Shown: positions 1 through 8,184, counted from the stretch's first letter. The stretch is DNA of 64,000 bases from Archaeoglobus veneficus SNP6 (GCF_000194625.1 NC_015320.1:496001-560000); one strand, 5' to 3'. Notes: generated by a model from the sequence alone, not told the origin. Translations and numbers: made by a program.

Positions 1-2
1 CG

Positions 3-128
3 GAAGGGATGAGTATTGAAGACATTCTCGGAGAGTACCCCGAGCTTGAGGAGGCAGATGTCAGGGAAGCAGTGAGATATGCATCTTACCTTTTGAGCAG
101 AGAGGAGCTGCATGAAGTTCCTGCTTGA
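3..128 (+). CDS. DUF433-family antitoxin, C-terminal part
   Basis: The gene enters from the left edge of the window, so only about the last 41 codons are visible. The residues SIEDILGEYPELEEADVREA followed by AVRYASYLL are the typical C-terminal helix-turn-helix-like end of DUF433 proteins, which are small DNA-binding antitoxins. The stop codon at 126-128 overlaps the start of the next gene (ATG at 112) by 17 nt, the usual arrangement of DUF433 with a DUF5615 PIN-like toxin. By family it should neutralise the toxin and repress the pair. The true start lies outside the window. Confidence 0.75.
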   Translation, partial: EGMSIEDILGEYPELEEADVREAVRYASYLLSREELHEVPA

Positions 129-441
129 TGATAATGTTCCTTATAGCGTAAAAAAATGGTTTCAGAAGAAAGGACTTGAGGCGGTTAAGCTGTTTGAAAT
201 TGGTCTGAAGGGGGCAGATGATGAAACCATCTATAGATACGCTATTGAAAATGGCTTCGCAGTGATAACACTTGATCTGGATTTTGGATATCTATTCCTC
301 AAATTCCAAAAAGGGACTATAATAGTTCTAAGACCACACAGGTCAATACCAGATGAAATAGTATGCTTATTAGAAAGATCTGTAGAAGTTATACAGGAAA
401 AAGAAGGTCTAATTGTTGTTAAACCGGACATGTCAAGATAA
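112..441 (+). CDS. DUF5615 PIN-like toxin, C-terminus replaced by an insertion sequence
   Basis: 109 residues. The N-terminal LLDDNVP and the ITLDLDFGY motif are the acidic signatures of DUF5615 (Mut7-C/PIN-like RNase fold), the toxin partner of DUF433 antitoxins. The last codons (DMSR and the stop) come from the insertion sequence that begins at 426. Joining the sequence across one copy of the 9-bp duplication (417-425 to 1135) gives the uninterrupted end KPTKIRVIKP with a stop at 1160-1162. The toxin has therefore lost about eight residues and gained four foreign ones. The acidic core is intact, so it may still be active; this cannot be judged from sequence. Confidence 0.75.
   Translation: MKFLLDDNVPYSVKKWFQKKGLEAVKLFEIGLKGADDETIYRYAIENGFAVITLDLDFGYLFLKFQKGTIIVLRPHRSIPDEIVCLLERSVEVIQEKEGLIVVKPDMSR
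417..425 (+). repeat. 9-bp target-site duplication, left copy
   Basis: The nonamer tgttaaacc directly precedes the insertion sequence and recurs exactly after it at 1126-1134. It defines the element ends and shows that this family makes 9-bp duplications. Confidence 0.9.
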
Positions 442-1125
442 ACACCTCCAGTAGTTATAGAAAGCCATAAAGCTCTCTACCCAGCTCTGAACAGAATTAA
501 AAGAGCTTCTAAACGGAAATCTGTTCCAGAATCTTAACGTCCTATCTTTAAATCTCGAAAAGAACCCTTCAACAGCATTTCTATTACCAAACGTCTCATG
601 TCTGTATTTCAATCCCAACCTCTTCAAAGCCCACAGATACCAGAACCCCCTATCTACAACGATCTCTGGCTTGTTTTCACAGTGTTTAAGCATCTCTCTT
701 AAGAAAACGTAAGCTTCAAAGCTTCCTCTTCCTTCTGAAGCCCATATGGCTAAGCATTCTTTAGTATCAACGTCTATAGCAGCCCATACGAAGATTAGCT
801 TCTTCTCAAGTTTAATTTTTGTTTCATCTATTGCAATAAGTCTTCTTTTCTTCTTTCTTGGAGGTTTTAGAGCTGTTTTAAGCCTATGGTAGTAAATTCT
901 AACAGATTCGCGGCTTATTTCCTCGAAAAGAGATAGAAAATCGCTTGTCCTTCTTAAAGAGAGACCGAAGAAGTATAATAGAGCTGCTAATATCTTTAAT
1001 TCCACATTTTTCTTGTTCCTCCGAAAGACTTTTGTAGCCTTGACGTAATCTACCAATTGCCTAAGTGTGGGGAGCATATATTGTATTTCTACTATTTATT
1101 TTTTATTGCTATTCTTGACAGCACC
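426..1125 (-). mobile_element. Insertion sequence, diverged copy with IS240-like DDE transposase
   Basis: About 700 bp, bounded by a 9-bp direct duplication (tgttaaacc). The ends resemble those of the two copies at 55.0 and 61.0 kb but carry several mismatches (for example gctattcttgacagcacc against gttattttgacactgcc). The single gene on - encodes the transposase. The insertion clipped the 3' end of the DUF5615 toxin gene. The element is older than, or from a different lineage than, the two near-identical copies further right. Family naming (IS6/IS240-like) rests on the transposase domain; a 9-bp duplication is one base longer than usual for IS6. Confidence 0.85.
433..1077 (-). CDS. IS240-like DDE transposase (diverged copy)
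   Basis: 214 residues. An N-terminal helix-turn-helix-like region (about 20-70) is followed by a DDE catalytic core: D in AIDETKIKLEKK, D in EIVVDRGFWYLWALK, and E in RNAVEGFFSRFK. The protein matches the two 212-residue transposases at 55044 and 61017 over its whole length, with scattered substitutions. It appears intact and starts with ATG close to the element's inner left terminus. It catalyses movement of the element, presumably by a replicative route as in IS6-like enzymes. The reading frame ends with CLS instead of the C-terminal Cys seen in the other copies. Confidence 0.85.
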   Translation of the reverse strand: MLPTLRQLVDYVKATKVFRRNKKNVELKILAALLYFFGLSLRRTSDFLSLFEEISRESVRIYYHRLKTALKPPRKKKRRLIAIDETKIKLEKKLIFVWAAIDVDTKECLAIWASEGRGSFEAYVFLREMLKHCENKPEIVVDRGFWYLWALKRLGLKYRHETFGNRNAVEGFFSRFKDRTLRFWNRFPFRSSFNSVQSWVESFMAFYNYWRCLS

Positions 1126-1134
1126 TGTTAAACC
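1126..1134 (+). repeat. 9-bp target-site duplication, right copy
   Basis: Exact repeat of tgttaaacc (417-425) at the other end of the insertion sequence. The displaced 3' end of the DUF5615 toxin gene continues from here to its old stop at 1160-1162. Confidence 0.9.
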
Positions 1135-1185
1135 TACAAAAATTAGAGTTATAAAGCCTTGATTGTTTTTTCATTATATATCTCC

Positions 1186-1385
1186 ATGTTAAAGTTCCAT
1201 TCCGACATAATAGCCAACTCACTGGACATAATTCCGAGATACCACATCTACGAAGTGCGATTCAGATCATTTTATCAACCGTAATTTCTGAAGTTTTCTT
1301 AACTGCTGATAAGCAGCTTGCCGAGATTGCCAAAAACCTTGGAATTGATGCATTTGATGTAGAGAATGAAGAAGACGAAGTTTGA
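1186..1385 (+). pseudogene. Decayed PIN-domain (VapC-like) toxin gene
   Basis: Two fragments in different frames. The first, from ATG 1186, reads HSDIIANSLDIIPRYHIYEV. The second, ending at 1385, reads SEVFLTADKQLAEIAKNLGI, which is the C-terminal block of VapC-type PIN nucleases (FLTADxxL then a terminal helix). A frameshift separates them near 1265-1280, and the N-terminal catalytic part is missing. It is a relic within a stretch rich in toxin-antitoxin genes. Confidence 0.55.
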
Positions 1386-1415
1386 CAAATATTCCAGGAC
1401 CAATAATATTTCATG

Positions 1416-1823
1416 TTATTCCACAAAACTTTCAGCCGTTTTCACGAGCTTTACGGCAATCCTGTACAGTTCGTCAACAAAATCAAGCGCCTCTTCAACC
1501 CTGCTGAGATCCAGATGGTTGTAGTGGTGAGCTATAGCATTCCTCAGACCGTTAAATCTTCTTAGCGTATCTCCTTCCTCCTCGTTTATAATTCTCTCGT
1601 CTACAAGCTTGGATATGTTTGTGTAATCGTCCTCAACTTCCAGACCCACATCCTTAACAAGCATGGCAACGATGTCCATGACAGCTTCGATGGCAGTCTG
1701 CAGTGAGTAGAGAACAGCCCTTCTGCTGACCTCGTCCTCCATTGCGTGTTCAGCCAGTTCAGACATGAAGATAGTTTCCTTTTCTACCCACTCAAGTTTT
1801 TCCGAGTATCTTTTTCTTCTCAT
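1416..1823 (-). CDS. HepT-like HEPN ribonuclease toxin (DUF86)
   Basis: 135 residues, helical. The HEPN signature RX4HXY is present as RNAIAHHY near residue 92, so the RNase active site is intact. It overlaps the preceding nucleotidyltransferase gene (1792-2220) by 32 nt in the order MntA then HepT, the standard layout of this type of toxin-antitoxin module. By family, HepT cleaves RNA and is silenced when MntA nucleotidylates the tyrosine of the HXY motif. A second ATG lies at residue 20 of the frame; the first ATG, inside the upstream gene, gives the expected family length. Confidence 0.85.
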   Translation of the reverse strand: MRRKRYSEKLEWVEKETIFMSELAEHAMEDEVSRRAVLYSLQTAIEAVMDIVAMLVKDVGLEVEDDYTNISKLVDERIINEEEGDTLRRFNGLRNAIAHHYNHLDLSRVEEALDFVDELYRIAVKLVKTAESFVE

Positions 1824-2220
1824 TGAGCCATCTCCTCCTGAGTCTGAGTTTTTCTTCTATGCTTTCAAATGAGTTCTCCTTTATTCTGTGCTCCATGTCC
1901 TTCCATATCTTCATCTGCCTGTAGAGGTACAGGTCGAGTTCATCTTTTGAGTATACCTTAACGTGATTTCTCACAATATCCACACGGATGTAAAGTGGGA
2001 GCTCCTCGAAGACCTTGATGTCATACTTCCCACCCAGTTTGCCAAAAACTCTGCTTATTGCCTGCTTTGATGGCATAACGAGGCAAACGTCAACATCACT
2101 CCTCTTTGTTTCCTCACCCCTCGCGTAGGAGCCGTAAAGCAGTACACCGAGACAATCTGTAGCAAACTCTCTGAAGTCTTCCCTGAGCTCTCGAAGAAGC
2201 TCCTTCAGCTCTTTCTTCAC
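1792..2220 (-). CDS. MntA-like minimal nucleotidyltransferase antitoxin
   Basis: 142 residues. It has the nucleotidyltransferase signature GSX10DXD (GSYARG followed by SDVDVCL, residues about 30-46), with a further acidic strand expected near IRVDIV. The length is in the upper range for MNT proteins because of a basic C-terminal helix (EEKLRLRRRWLNEKKK). It is paired with the HEPN toxin gene immediately downstream. By family the enzyme transfers AMP residues to the toxin's HXY tyrosine and so detoxifies it. Start ATG at 2220; no strong Shine-Dalgarno is visible. Confidence 0.85.
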   Translation of the reverse strand: MKKELKELLRELREDFREFATDCLGVLLYGSYARGEETKRSDVDVCLVMPSKQAISRVFGKLGGKYDIKVFEELPLYIRVDIVRNHVKVYSKDELDLYLYRQMKIWKDMEHRIKENSFESIEEKLRLRRRWLNEKKKILGKT

Positions 2221-2502
2221 GTCTCGAAATATGCCATGATATTTCTTAAGCTTTTCCTGCCGTTCAGTCGTACTAGCAAGATCTCATGAAGATGCGGGCA
2301 CATCACCAGTCTACAACAGGCAAGAGCCGCTCGAAACCCGCTAACGTCATCATCTCTGACCACACCAGAAGTCGAAAACTGAAGAAGTTAGGCGTTTAAC
2401 AGAGAGTCGCTTGCCCATAAAGGGAATCTCGGGAGAAAGGCGTCAAAAAGCTCCCGAGTTAAATGTCTGAGCGATATCAGTCATAAGCGAGCAGTTAATC
2501 TG
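2221..2502. other. Intergenic stretch, nothing recognised
   Basis: No reading frame here resembles a known protein, and I found no tRNA, terminator or clear repeat. It lies between the MntA gene and a decayed PIN gene and may be fully degenerate coding sequence. Confidence 0.5.
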
Positions 2503-2798
2503 ATGAAGAGGTTAGATGAGGGAGAACTTGGAAATAGTTACTGTAGTTATGCTCAGAACGAGTTTGGAGAAGCTGTTGAAGTTGGGGAATTTTTACTGGA
2601 CTCGGACATAGAGGTGCTAAAAGTTAATGATGAAGCATTCAATAGGCTTGGAAGATATTCAGAGAATCAAAGGTGAGTTTTACCGATTGCACAATTGCAA
2701 CAATGATCAAGTTATTTGAGATAGAGATACTCGCCAGTTTCTATAACGATTATGGAAATTTAAATGGGTACGGGCGATTCAGTAGCGCCGTATTGTAG
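2503..2798 (+). pseudogene. Decayed PIN-domain (VapC-like) toxin gene with frameshift
   Basis: From ATG 2503 the frame reads EVLKVNDEAFNRLGRYSENQ and stops at about 2675. The next frame continues without a gap as SFTDCTIATMIKLFEIEILA followed by SFYNDYGN, ending at 2798. The SFTDCTIAT block with its conserved Asp is the third acidic motif of PIN nucleases. A frameshift near 2670 therefore splits the C-terminal half of a VapC toxin. The usual N-terminal catalytic Asp strand is missing or unrecognisable. Third toxin-type relic within 3 kb. Confidence 0.65.
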
Positions 2799-2958
2799 AG
2801 CTAAACTAAATCAGGTCCAAACACGGTGCTTTGCGTTGAGCGTATAAAAGGGGAAGAGAGTAGGCCCCAGTACTGGAATAACTTCTGCAGGAATGTTCAC
2901 GTTGCTACAACATTATGGTGAATTACTATTAAAATATATATTAAATCATGCCAAACGC

Positions 2959-2966
2959 TTATATAA
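2959..2966 (+). promoter_or_regulatory. TATA box that decides a leaderless start
   Basis: The sequence ttatataa is centred about 25 nt upstream of the ATG at 2987. In archaea this spacing places transcription start on or next to that ATG, so the gene at 2987 probably makes a leaderless mRNA and the earlier in-frame ATG at 2948 is untranscribed. Confidence 0.6.
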
Positions 2967-2986
2967 GATGCAAGTTTATTAAATAT

Positions 2987-3715
2987 ATGCCAGAAGTCGA
3001 GATGGATATAGACGGGCTTATCGAATTTTGTAATGGAAAGAGAGTGCGCATTATTTACAGTGTCCACATTCCTGCGCTCGCATTTTTGTTCCACCATTAC
3101 CTGCCACATTTCATCAGAAAAGAAAAGGAAATAGTTTTTCTCCTGTATTCAGAAGGTTTAGCGAGAAAACTCGAAGTAGAATATCAGGCATTTTTTGAGA
3201 AAATGGATCCTGAAAAGCAGAAAATAAAAGATGCTCTCGACAATGCAAGGATTATAAAAGTTGGATCAAATGAAAAAATACCTTTTGGCAAGCTCGGAGA
3301 TTACATTCAGTTAACCGATCTGGATACTATAATGGACGAACTGACCACAAAATTGTCGAATTTTGATGGAAACGTCCTTCTCGTGATTTACGGCCTACAT
3401 CTTGTCTCAGCTGTTTATGGGTCTAAGGGCGTCGAGAGAATTCTCAAACTTTTTGATGTTCTGGAAGACGATCTAACAATGGTCTCAATGGTTCCCTCTG
3501 AGATATACCCAACGTCCCATCACGTGCTCTTTCAGGAGCTGTATGACATTGTGATAAAGATCAGCACTGAAGAAGAATTCGTAGCTTTCGGAGAAGATAC
3601 ATTCCTTGTGGGAATAGTGCAGAGTTTCACACCCAAAATCCCTATTGGATACATGCGGGTTCGAGTCATTCCCGAGCTCAGACTTGAAAGAATTGGGACT
3701 TTGGTACGTTCTTAA
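2987..3715 (+). CDS. DUF257-like protein (paralogue 1)
   Basis: 242 residues from the ATG chosen by the TATA box; an earlier in-frame ATG at 2948 would add 13. The sequence has an alternating strand/helix pattern (VRIIYSVH, KEIVFLLYS, VLLVIYGLH, DIVIKIST) like a RecA/KaiC-type core but lacks a Walker A loop. It shares this layout and several blocks (YDIVIKI, FGEDTFLVGI, PxGYMRxRV) with the convergent gene at 3811-4491, so the two are paralogues. Function is unknown. I assign DUF257 by resemblance only. It has a separate promoter and converges on its paralogue across 95 bp. Confidence 0.6.
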   Translation: MPEVEMDIDGLIEFCNGKRVRIIYSVHIPALAFLFHHYLPHFIRKEKEIVFLLYSEGLARKLEVEYQAFFEKMDPEKQKIKDALDNARIIKVGSNEKIPFGKLGDYIQLTDLDTIMDELTTKLSNFDGNVLLVIYGLHLVSAVYGSKGVERILKLFDVLEDDLTMVSMVPSEIYPTSHHVLFQELYDIVIKISTEEEFVAFGEDTFLVGIVQSFTPKIPIGYMRVRVIPELRLERIGTLVRS

Positions 3716-3810
3716 ATGATATTTTTATTTTATTGATTAGTGAGAAATTTGAGGCCGGGGCTTGTCAGACAGAAAAAAGCAAGAGGAATCTGCTGGCAAG
3801 GCAGTATAAT

Positions 3811-4491
3811 CTATATGGATTCAAGTCTTCCGTTCTTTCCAATCCTGAACCTTGCAAATCCCGGCCGTATCTCTCTCACTATACTCTGTTCTATTCCGAG
3901 CAAGTAAACGTCCTCACCAAAAGAGTGACTCTCCTTGTTGATTCGGATAACAACATCGTACAGCTTTTCCATCAGCTTGTTCGTTAAGTTGTCGAGGGAA
4001 TCCTCTGAGTATAGGGAGAATACGGTAATCTTCTCTGGAAGGCAGCTGAAAAACCTGTAGATGTGCCTGACGGCATCTATACCGTATATAGCGGGAATTA
4101 TGTAGAAGCCAACGAAAACGAATACGTCGTCGTCTCTGGCCCTCCTGGCGATCCTGAGAAATTCTTCGCCGAAGAACTTGCTCTCAGGAATAGAAATACC
4201 GTCGTTCTTCACACACTCACTTCCAAAAGGGAAGCACTTCTTCTCTCCTATCTTAACGAGCTTAACACCCTCAAGAGTTTCCGCAACCTCTGGTGACTCC
4301 CTTCTAATGGACTCGTAGGTCTCCCTGAGCCTTCTGCAGACAACGTCCGAGTAGATTACGAAGTGAACTCTTTCGGGTGGGAAGTTTGGGAGGATGTGGT
4401 AGAAGAGGAGGTTTATAGCGGCGTAGGGCGAATCGTAGGCTATTCGTACCCTTCTGTTTTCAAGTTTCGGAACAAGTTCTGCAAGTTCCAT
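3811..4491 (-). CDS. DUF257-like protein (paralogue 2)
   Basis: 226 residues. It matches the preceding gene along its length: RVRIAYDSPYAAINLLFYHI at the N-terminus, VFVFVGFYIIPAIYG in the middle, YDVVIRINKE and FGEDVYLLGIEQS at the end. No P-loop, metal site or membrane segment is seen. The strand/helix pattern suggests a degenerate RecA-like fold, possibly a signalling or scaffold protein. Start ATG at 4491 lies about 20 nt downstream of an AT-rich TATA-like tract (aaatatttaataatta on -). Function unknown. Confidence 0.6.
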   Translation of the reverse strand: MELAELVPKLENRRVRIAYDSPYAAINLLFYHILPNFPPERVHFVIYSDVVCRRLRETYESIRRESPEVAETLEGVKLVKIGEKKCFPFGSECVKNDGISIPESKFFGEEFLRIARRARDDDVFVFVGFYIIPAIYGIDAVRHIYRFFSCLPEKITVFSLYSEDSLDNLTNKLMEKLYDVVIRINKESHSFGEDVYLLGIEQSIVREIRPGFARFRIGKNGRLESI

Positions 4492-4584
4492 ATTATTTTT
4501 AGCAGATTAATTATTAAATATTTTTTGTTTTTTCCTTAGTTAATTAAGTAATTGGAATGAAATCAAAAGAGTGTATAATTTAAG

Positions 4585-6255
4585 TCAGGTCTTTTTACCT
4601 TTAAACTGGCTTTCGTAGAGCCTCGCTACCCTGTCTATCGTGTCAGCCTCGCCAACGTCCTTGTCTTCCCTCAGCCTCACAAAACGTGGAAAGCGAAGCG
4701 CATATCCACTTTCGTACTTCGGGCTCTTCTGTATCTCCTGATACGCTACCTCAAACACGTACTTTGGCTGGAGAACAATCTTCTTCCCTTCCTCGTACTC
4801 TATCAAGGGTCTGAAAAGTTCGGTGAACTCCTCGAGTTCCTCGTCCGTGAATCCGGTTGCAACCTTTCCAACGGGTAAGAGTTTTCCCGTTGTGGGGTCG
4901 AGACACGCAATCTCGTAAGAGCTTATCACGTGGCTCCTCTTGCCCTCTCCCCACTCTCCACCAATAACAACGAGGTCGAGGGTTTCCATCACTGGCTTTA
5001 GCTTCAGCCAGTGCTTGCCCCTCTTCCCCGGTATATACGGCGACTTGGGATTTTTCAGCATCGCTCCCTCATGGCCAGCGTTTAAGGCTTCGTTGTAAAC
5101 CTGCTCTATGACGGCAGCGTCGCTCGTAACAACCTGCTTCGCAACCCATATTCTGTCTGAACTTCTTACGACAGACTCGAGAAGCTTTCTGCGCTCCTCA
5201 AGGGGCAGGTCTATCACTTCCTTGCCGTCGCAGTAGAGGATGTCAAAGAACTGCGCGTGAATGGGGATTTTCTCCATCATTTTGCTGACCTCGTATTTCC
5301 GCCTGAAACGTCGCAGAATGTGCTGGAAGGGCATTGGTCTGCCCTCCTTCATGGCAACAACCTCGCCGTCGAGTATAACGCCCTCTTTCACGTTACTCTT
5401 TATCTCCTCCACTATCTCCGGCAGCGCCCTCGTTACGTTCTCCAGTCTCCTCGAGTATATCGTTACCTTTCCATTCCCCCAGTGAACCTGAACCCTCGTG
5501 CCGTCAAACTTCCATTCTACAGCAACTCTACTCATCTCTCTTATTGCCTGGTCTATGCTCTCAGCAACCTGGGCGAGCATCATTCTCACAGGCACGTGCA
5601 GTTCTATTTTCATCTTCTCGAGACCTTCCTTCCCTTCATTCTTCGCAACGACGGCAACCTTCCCAAAGTCGTTGGTTATCATGTAAGCCCTTTCCACCAG
5701 CGCTTCCTCGATTCCCCACGCCCTCGCTATCGCATCCCTAACAATACCCTCACCAACTCCGAGCCTCATTTCGCTCAATATGAGCCTCGTCAGATACCTC
5801 GCCTCAATCGGTGTTGCGGAGAAGTAGAGATCTGCAAGCAACCTGATTTTCCTCTTCTGGCTACCCTCTCCGGTCAGAGAGCTCATGGTGTCGAACACTT
5901 CCCTAACCTTCGCTACGGTAAGCTCCTCTTCGAAGAGTGTAAGCTGCGTTTTCGTCTGGAGAAGCTTTTCTGCAGCGATTCCGAGATCGCCTGTCTCTTT
6001 TATCAGTTCTTCAATCTTGCTTCTGTTCGTCCCCGTTGCCACACGTAACGCCTCGTAGATGAGCCCAACACCAACGCCAAGTTCTCTCTCATCCCACGGC
6101 GGGTAAACCTTGCCCATGAGAAAGAGAACGACGTTGTACAGGTCGTTATCGTCCTCAATGCCCTTTATAAAGGCAGCAATTCTCGCGGCAAGTTCGAGAG
6201 TTGATGAAATTTTTTCTATCACTGAGCAGAATTCAGCGAACTCTTTGAATAGCAT
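4585..6255 (-). CDS. lig: ATP-dependent DNA ligase
   Basis: 556 residues, the usual length for archaeal replicative ligases. The N-terminal DNA-binding domain spans about 1-215. The adenylation domain has the nucleotidylated lysine K249 in EWKFDGTRVQ, then DGEVVAM, and GHEGAMLKNP. The C-terminal OB domain begins near KLKPVMETLDLVVIGG and includes FPRFVRLREDK. It seals nicks in DNA during replication and repair. It stands alone with no operon partner in the same direction. All catalytic motifs appear intact. Confidence 0.97.
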   Translation of the reverse strand: MLFKEFAEFCSVIEKISSTLELAARIAAFIKGIEDDNDLYNVVLFLMGKVYPPWDERELGVGVGLIYEALRVATGTNRSKIEELIKETGDLGIAAEKLLQTKTQLTLFEEELTVAKVREVFDTMSSLTGEGSQKRKIRLLADLYFSATPIEARYLTRLILSEMRLGVGEGIVRDAIARAWGIEEALVERAYMITNDFGKVAVVAKNEGKEGLEKMKIELHVPVRMMLAQVAESIDQAIREMSRVAVEWKFDGTRVQVHWGNGKVTIYSRRLENVTRALPEIVEEIKSNVKEGVILDGEVVAMKEGRPMPFQHILRRFRRKYEVSKMMEKIPIHAQFFDILYCDGKEVIDLPLEERRKLLESVVRSSDRIWVAKQVVTSDAAVIEQVYNEALNAGHEGAMLKNPKSPYIPGKRGKHWLKLKPVMETLDLVVIGGEWGEGKRSHVISSYEIACLDPTTGKLLPVGKVATGFTDEELEEFTELFRPLIEYEEGKKIVLQPKYVFEVAYQEIQKSPKYESGYALRFPRFVRLREDKDVGEADTIDRVARLYESQFKGKKT

Positions 6256-6326
6256 GTATATCTCTGGGTGCTGAATGTTTATGCTTTTTTCGATAGCTTT
6301 AACTTCATCCGCGTTGGCAGGAGAAC

Positions 6327-6557
6327 ATGGAAGACGTGAAAAGAGAAATCCTCAGGGCTGTCGAGGAGCTTTTTGAGAGCTTTGCGAGAGACAACGTCGA
6401 TTACGAGAGGGTGAGATGGGAACTCGACTACATCGTGTATCCGAGTATAGGCTCGTATCTTGCTGATGGAAGCCTTACGAAGGAAGAAGGTATAGAAATA
6501 TTCGAATTCTGCGAGCGAAAGCTGAGAGAGCTGAAGCTCATGATGGATTCAGCCTGA
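6327..6557 (+). CDS. Small conserved-looking helical protein, function unknown
   Basis: 76 residues, acidic and predicted helical, with no Cys or His pairs. It diverges from DNA ligase and converges on trm1. The frame starts with ATG at 6327 preceded by GGAG at 6319-6322, a plausible Shine-Dalgarno. Residues such as YERVRWELDYIVYPSIGSYL and TKEEGIEIFEFCERKL look like a folded helical domain. I do not recognise the family. Codon use is like its neighbours, supporting a real gene. Confidence 0.6.
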   Translation: MEDVKREILRAVEELFESFARDNVDYERVRWELDYIVYPSIGSYLADGSLTKEEGIEIFEFCERKLRELKLMMDSA

Positions 6558-6572
6558 AGTTCGGCAGTAGTA

Positions 6573-7631
6573 TTACAATTTTTCCAGTATGGACATGATG
6601 TCCTCAATGTCCGCATCGGTTTTGAACCCGGTTCCGGAACACCTCGTCCTCGAAGCTTTGAAGCCTCTATCTTTCAACCCCTCGATGACATTTTGCAGGG
6701 GTGGAGGCGATTTTCCTGCGAGTTTTGCAAGGATGTGGAGTTCATAGTAGAATGGTACATCTATCTCCTCTGCAATCCTCGTGAAAAGGTTTCTCACCTC
6801 ATCACTGCTTATCTCCACGGCTTTTTCAACAGCTTTTGATACAAACTCCTCGTTGTGTAGCTCTCCAAGCCACAGCGGCCCCATCATTGTATATTTGTTA
6901 CCGCACACACATTTCTCAACTACGCTTCCATCCATTGGCCTCCACTCTCTCCTGAGGCACTTTGTGCAGTAGAACAGGTAGCCAAGCTTCTCGTAAACCT
7001 TTCCAGCTCTCCGAGGAGAGCGCCTGAAGAAGACGTGGATGCGATAATAGTGCTCCCTTGCCCACGAAATGAGGACTTCCATCGCTTTGTCGTACTTTGT
7101 AGCCTCTCTCGCAATTTTTCCAGCTAAAACTCTCAGTCCAAGCTCAGGGTAGAACTCTGTCTTTTCCGCGTAACTCGAGTACTTGCGAAGCCCTGAAACA
7201 GTTGCGGAGCCGCACAGAGCAGCAGTGTCGGTTGCTGTAACACTCAGGTATCGCTTTACGGAGGAGCAGGCAGAGTCTATGAACTCTGCTGGAGAGCCGA
7301 AGGGGTCGAGGTCTATGTGCTCGAAGCCTCTCTCCCTCATCAGTGCGGCAGCGTCCCTTCTCAGGACCTCACACTCGAGCCCGTTGTGTTCGAGGTTTTT
7401 CCTTAGGAGCCTGACGGCGTTCGGGTTTCTGTCGTTAAAAATTGCCCTAAAGTCCGCTTCGAGACATGCCCTTATCCCCCTTATGCCCGTAGCCGCCAGA
7501 GCGTCGAGGTACTCGTGGCTATCCATGCAGGAAAAAACGACCATATCCGCATCTCTGCAAAACTTCATGCGGGGGTTGTAGAAAACGCCGTTTTCCACGA
7601 AAACCTCTGCCTTACCTTCCCTTACAAGCAT
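6573..7631 (-). CDS. trm1: tRNA (guanine26-N2)-dimethyltransferase Trm1
   Basis: 352 residues. It makes N2,N2-dimethylguanosine at position 26 of tRNAs using SAM. The SAM-binding motif is ALAATGIRGIRACLE (about 45-59), the catalytic DPFG is at 109-112, and a zinc-ribbon-like pair of Cys clusters appears at YCTKCLRREW and EKCVCGNKY. The N-terminal EGKAEVFVENGVFYNPRMKF is typical. The start ATG overlaps the end of the THEP1 gene by 20 nt, so the two are probably co-transcribed, with THEP1 first. Confidence 0.95.
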   Translation of the reverse strand: MLVREGKAEVFVENGVFYNPRMKFCRDADMVVFSCMDSHEYLDALAATGIRGIRACLEADFRAIFNDRNPNAVRLLRKNLEHNGLECEVLRRDAAALMRERGFEHIDLDPFGSPAEFIDSACSSVKRYLSVTATDTAALCGSATVSGLRKYSSYAEKTEFYPELGLRVLAGKIAREATKYDKAMEVLISWAREHYYRIHVFFRRSPRRAGKVYEKLGYLFYCTKCLRREWRPMDGSVVEKCVCGNKYTMMGPLWLGELHNEEFVSKAVEKAVEISSDEVRNLFTRIAEEIDVPFYYELHILAKLAGKSPPPLQNVIEGLKDRGFKASRTRCSGTGFKTDADIEDIMSILEKL

Positions 7632-8130
7632 CTATCAGCCTCCCGGCAACGTCATCAACCAGCGCATCTCTGTTGCTCTCATCGAGAGTTATCACTTTAA
7701 ATTCCCTTCTTATGCGCTCGAGCAGCCTGTGCCTCGCCTTGAGGTGTATAGAGAAAAGGCAGCAAACTGGAGCGTTTATCAGCTCTTCGACGGCTTTGAT
7801 GAACGCACCGCTCTTGAGCTCCATTGGCCCAACTTCGTCCAGAATAACGAGCTCGCAATCGCATTTGAGCTTCGAAGCGAAGGATTCGACTGCAGCAACG
7901 TCAACGCCGTACTTACCAACGGCAGGCCCGGGAAGGCCAACTCTTGCGAGCCACGCTTCCTCGCCAGTCCTCAGGTCTCTCAGTCTGAAGCCAACTCTTT
8001 TACCCCTTTCTCTGACCTCCACTGTTATGAAGCCAGTGATGTCGAGGGTGTCTTTGAGCTTCTCATAAACGCGAAGGCAGAATGTGGTCTTTCCGATTCC
8101 CGGCCTGCCAGTCACAGCAATTCTGAGCAT
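7612..8130 (-). CDS. THEP1-family nucleoside triphosphatase
   Basis: 172 residues. Walker A GRPGIGKTT lies at residues 8-16 and Walker B LVILDEVGPMEL near 94-104, with the family-specific GFITVEVRERGKRVGF block between. THEP1 proteins are soluble NTPases that hydrolyse ATP, GTP and other NTPs; their cellular role is unclear, and human NTPCR is a homologue. It overlaps trm1 downstream. Start ATG at 8130. Confidence 0.9.
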   Translation of the reverse strand: MLRIAVTGRPGIGKTTFCLRVYEKLKDTLDITGFITVEVRERGKRVGFRLRDLRTGEEAWLARVGLPGPAVGKYGVDVAAVESFASKLKCDCELVILDEVGPMELKSGAFIKAVEELINAPVCCLFSIHLKARHRLLERIRREFKVITLDESNRDALVDDVAGRLIDACKGR

Positions 8131-8184
8131 ACCTGCTGTAGTGCAGGGGACAATTTATCTGTTGCGAGTGCTGGCAGGAAAAAA

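Noticed and set aside
5257-6048. A 263-codon frame on + within the ligase gene
   Set aside because: It is a shadow of the ligase coding sequence in the opposite strand and has no domain character.
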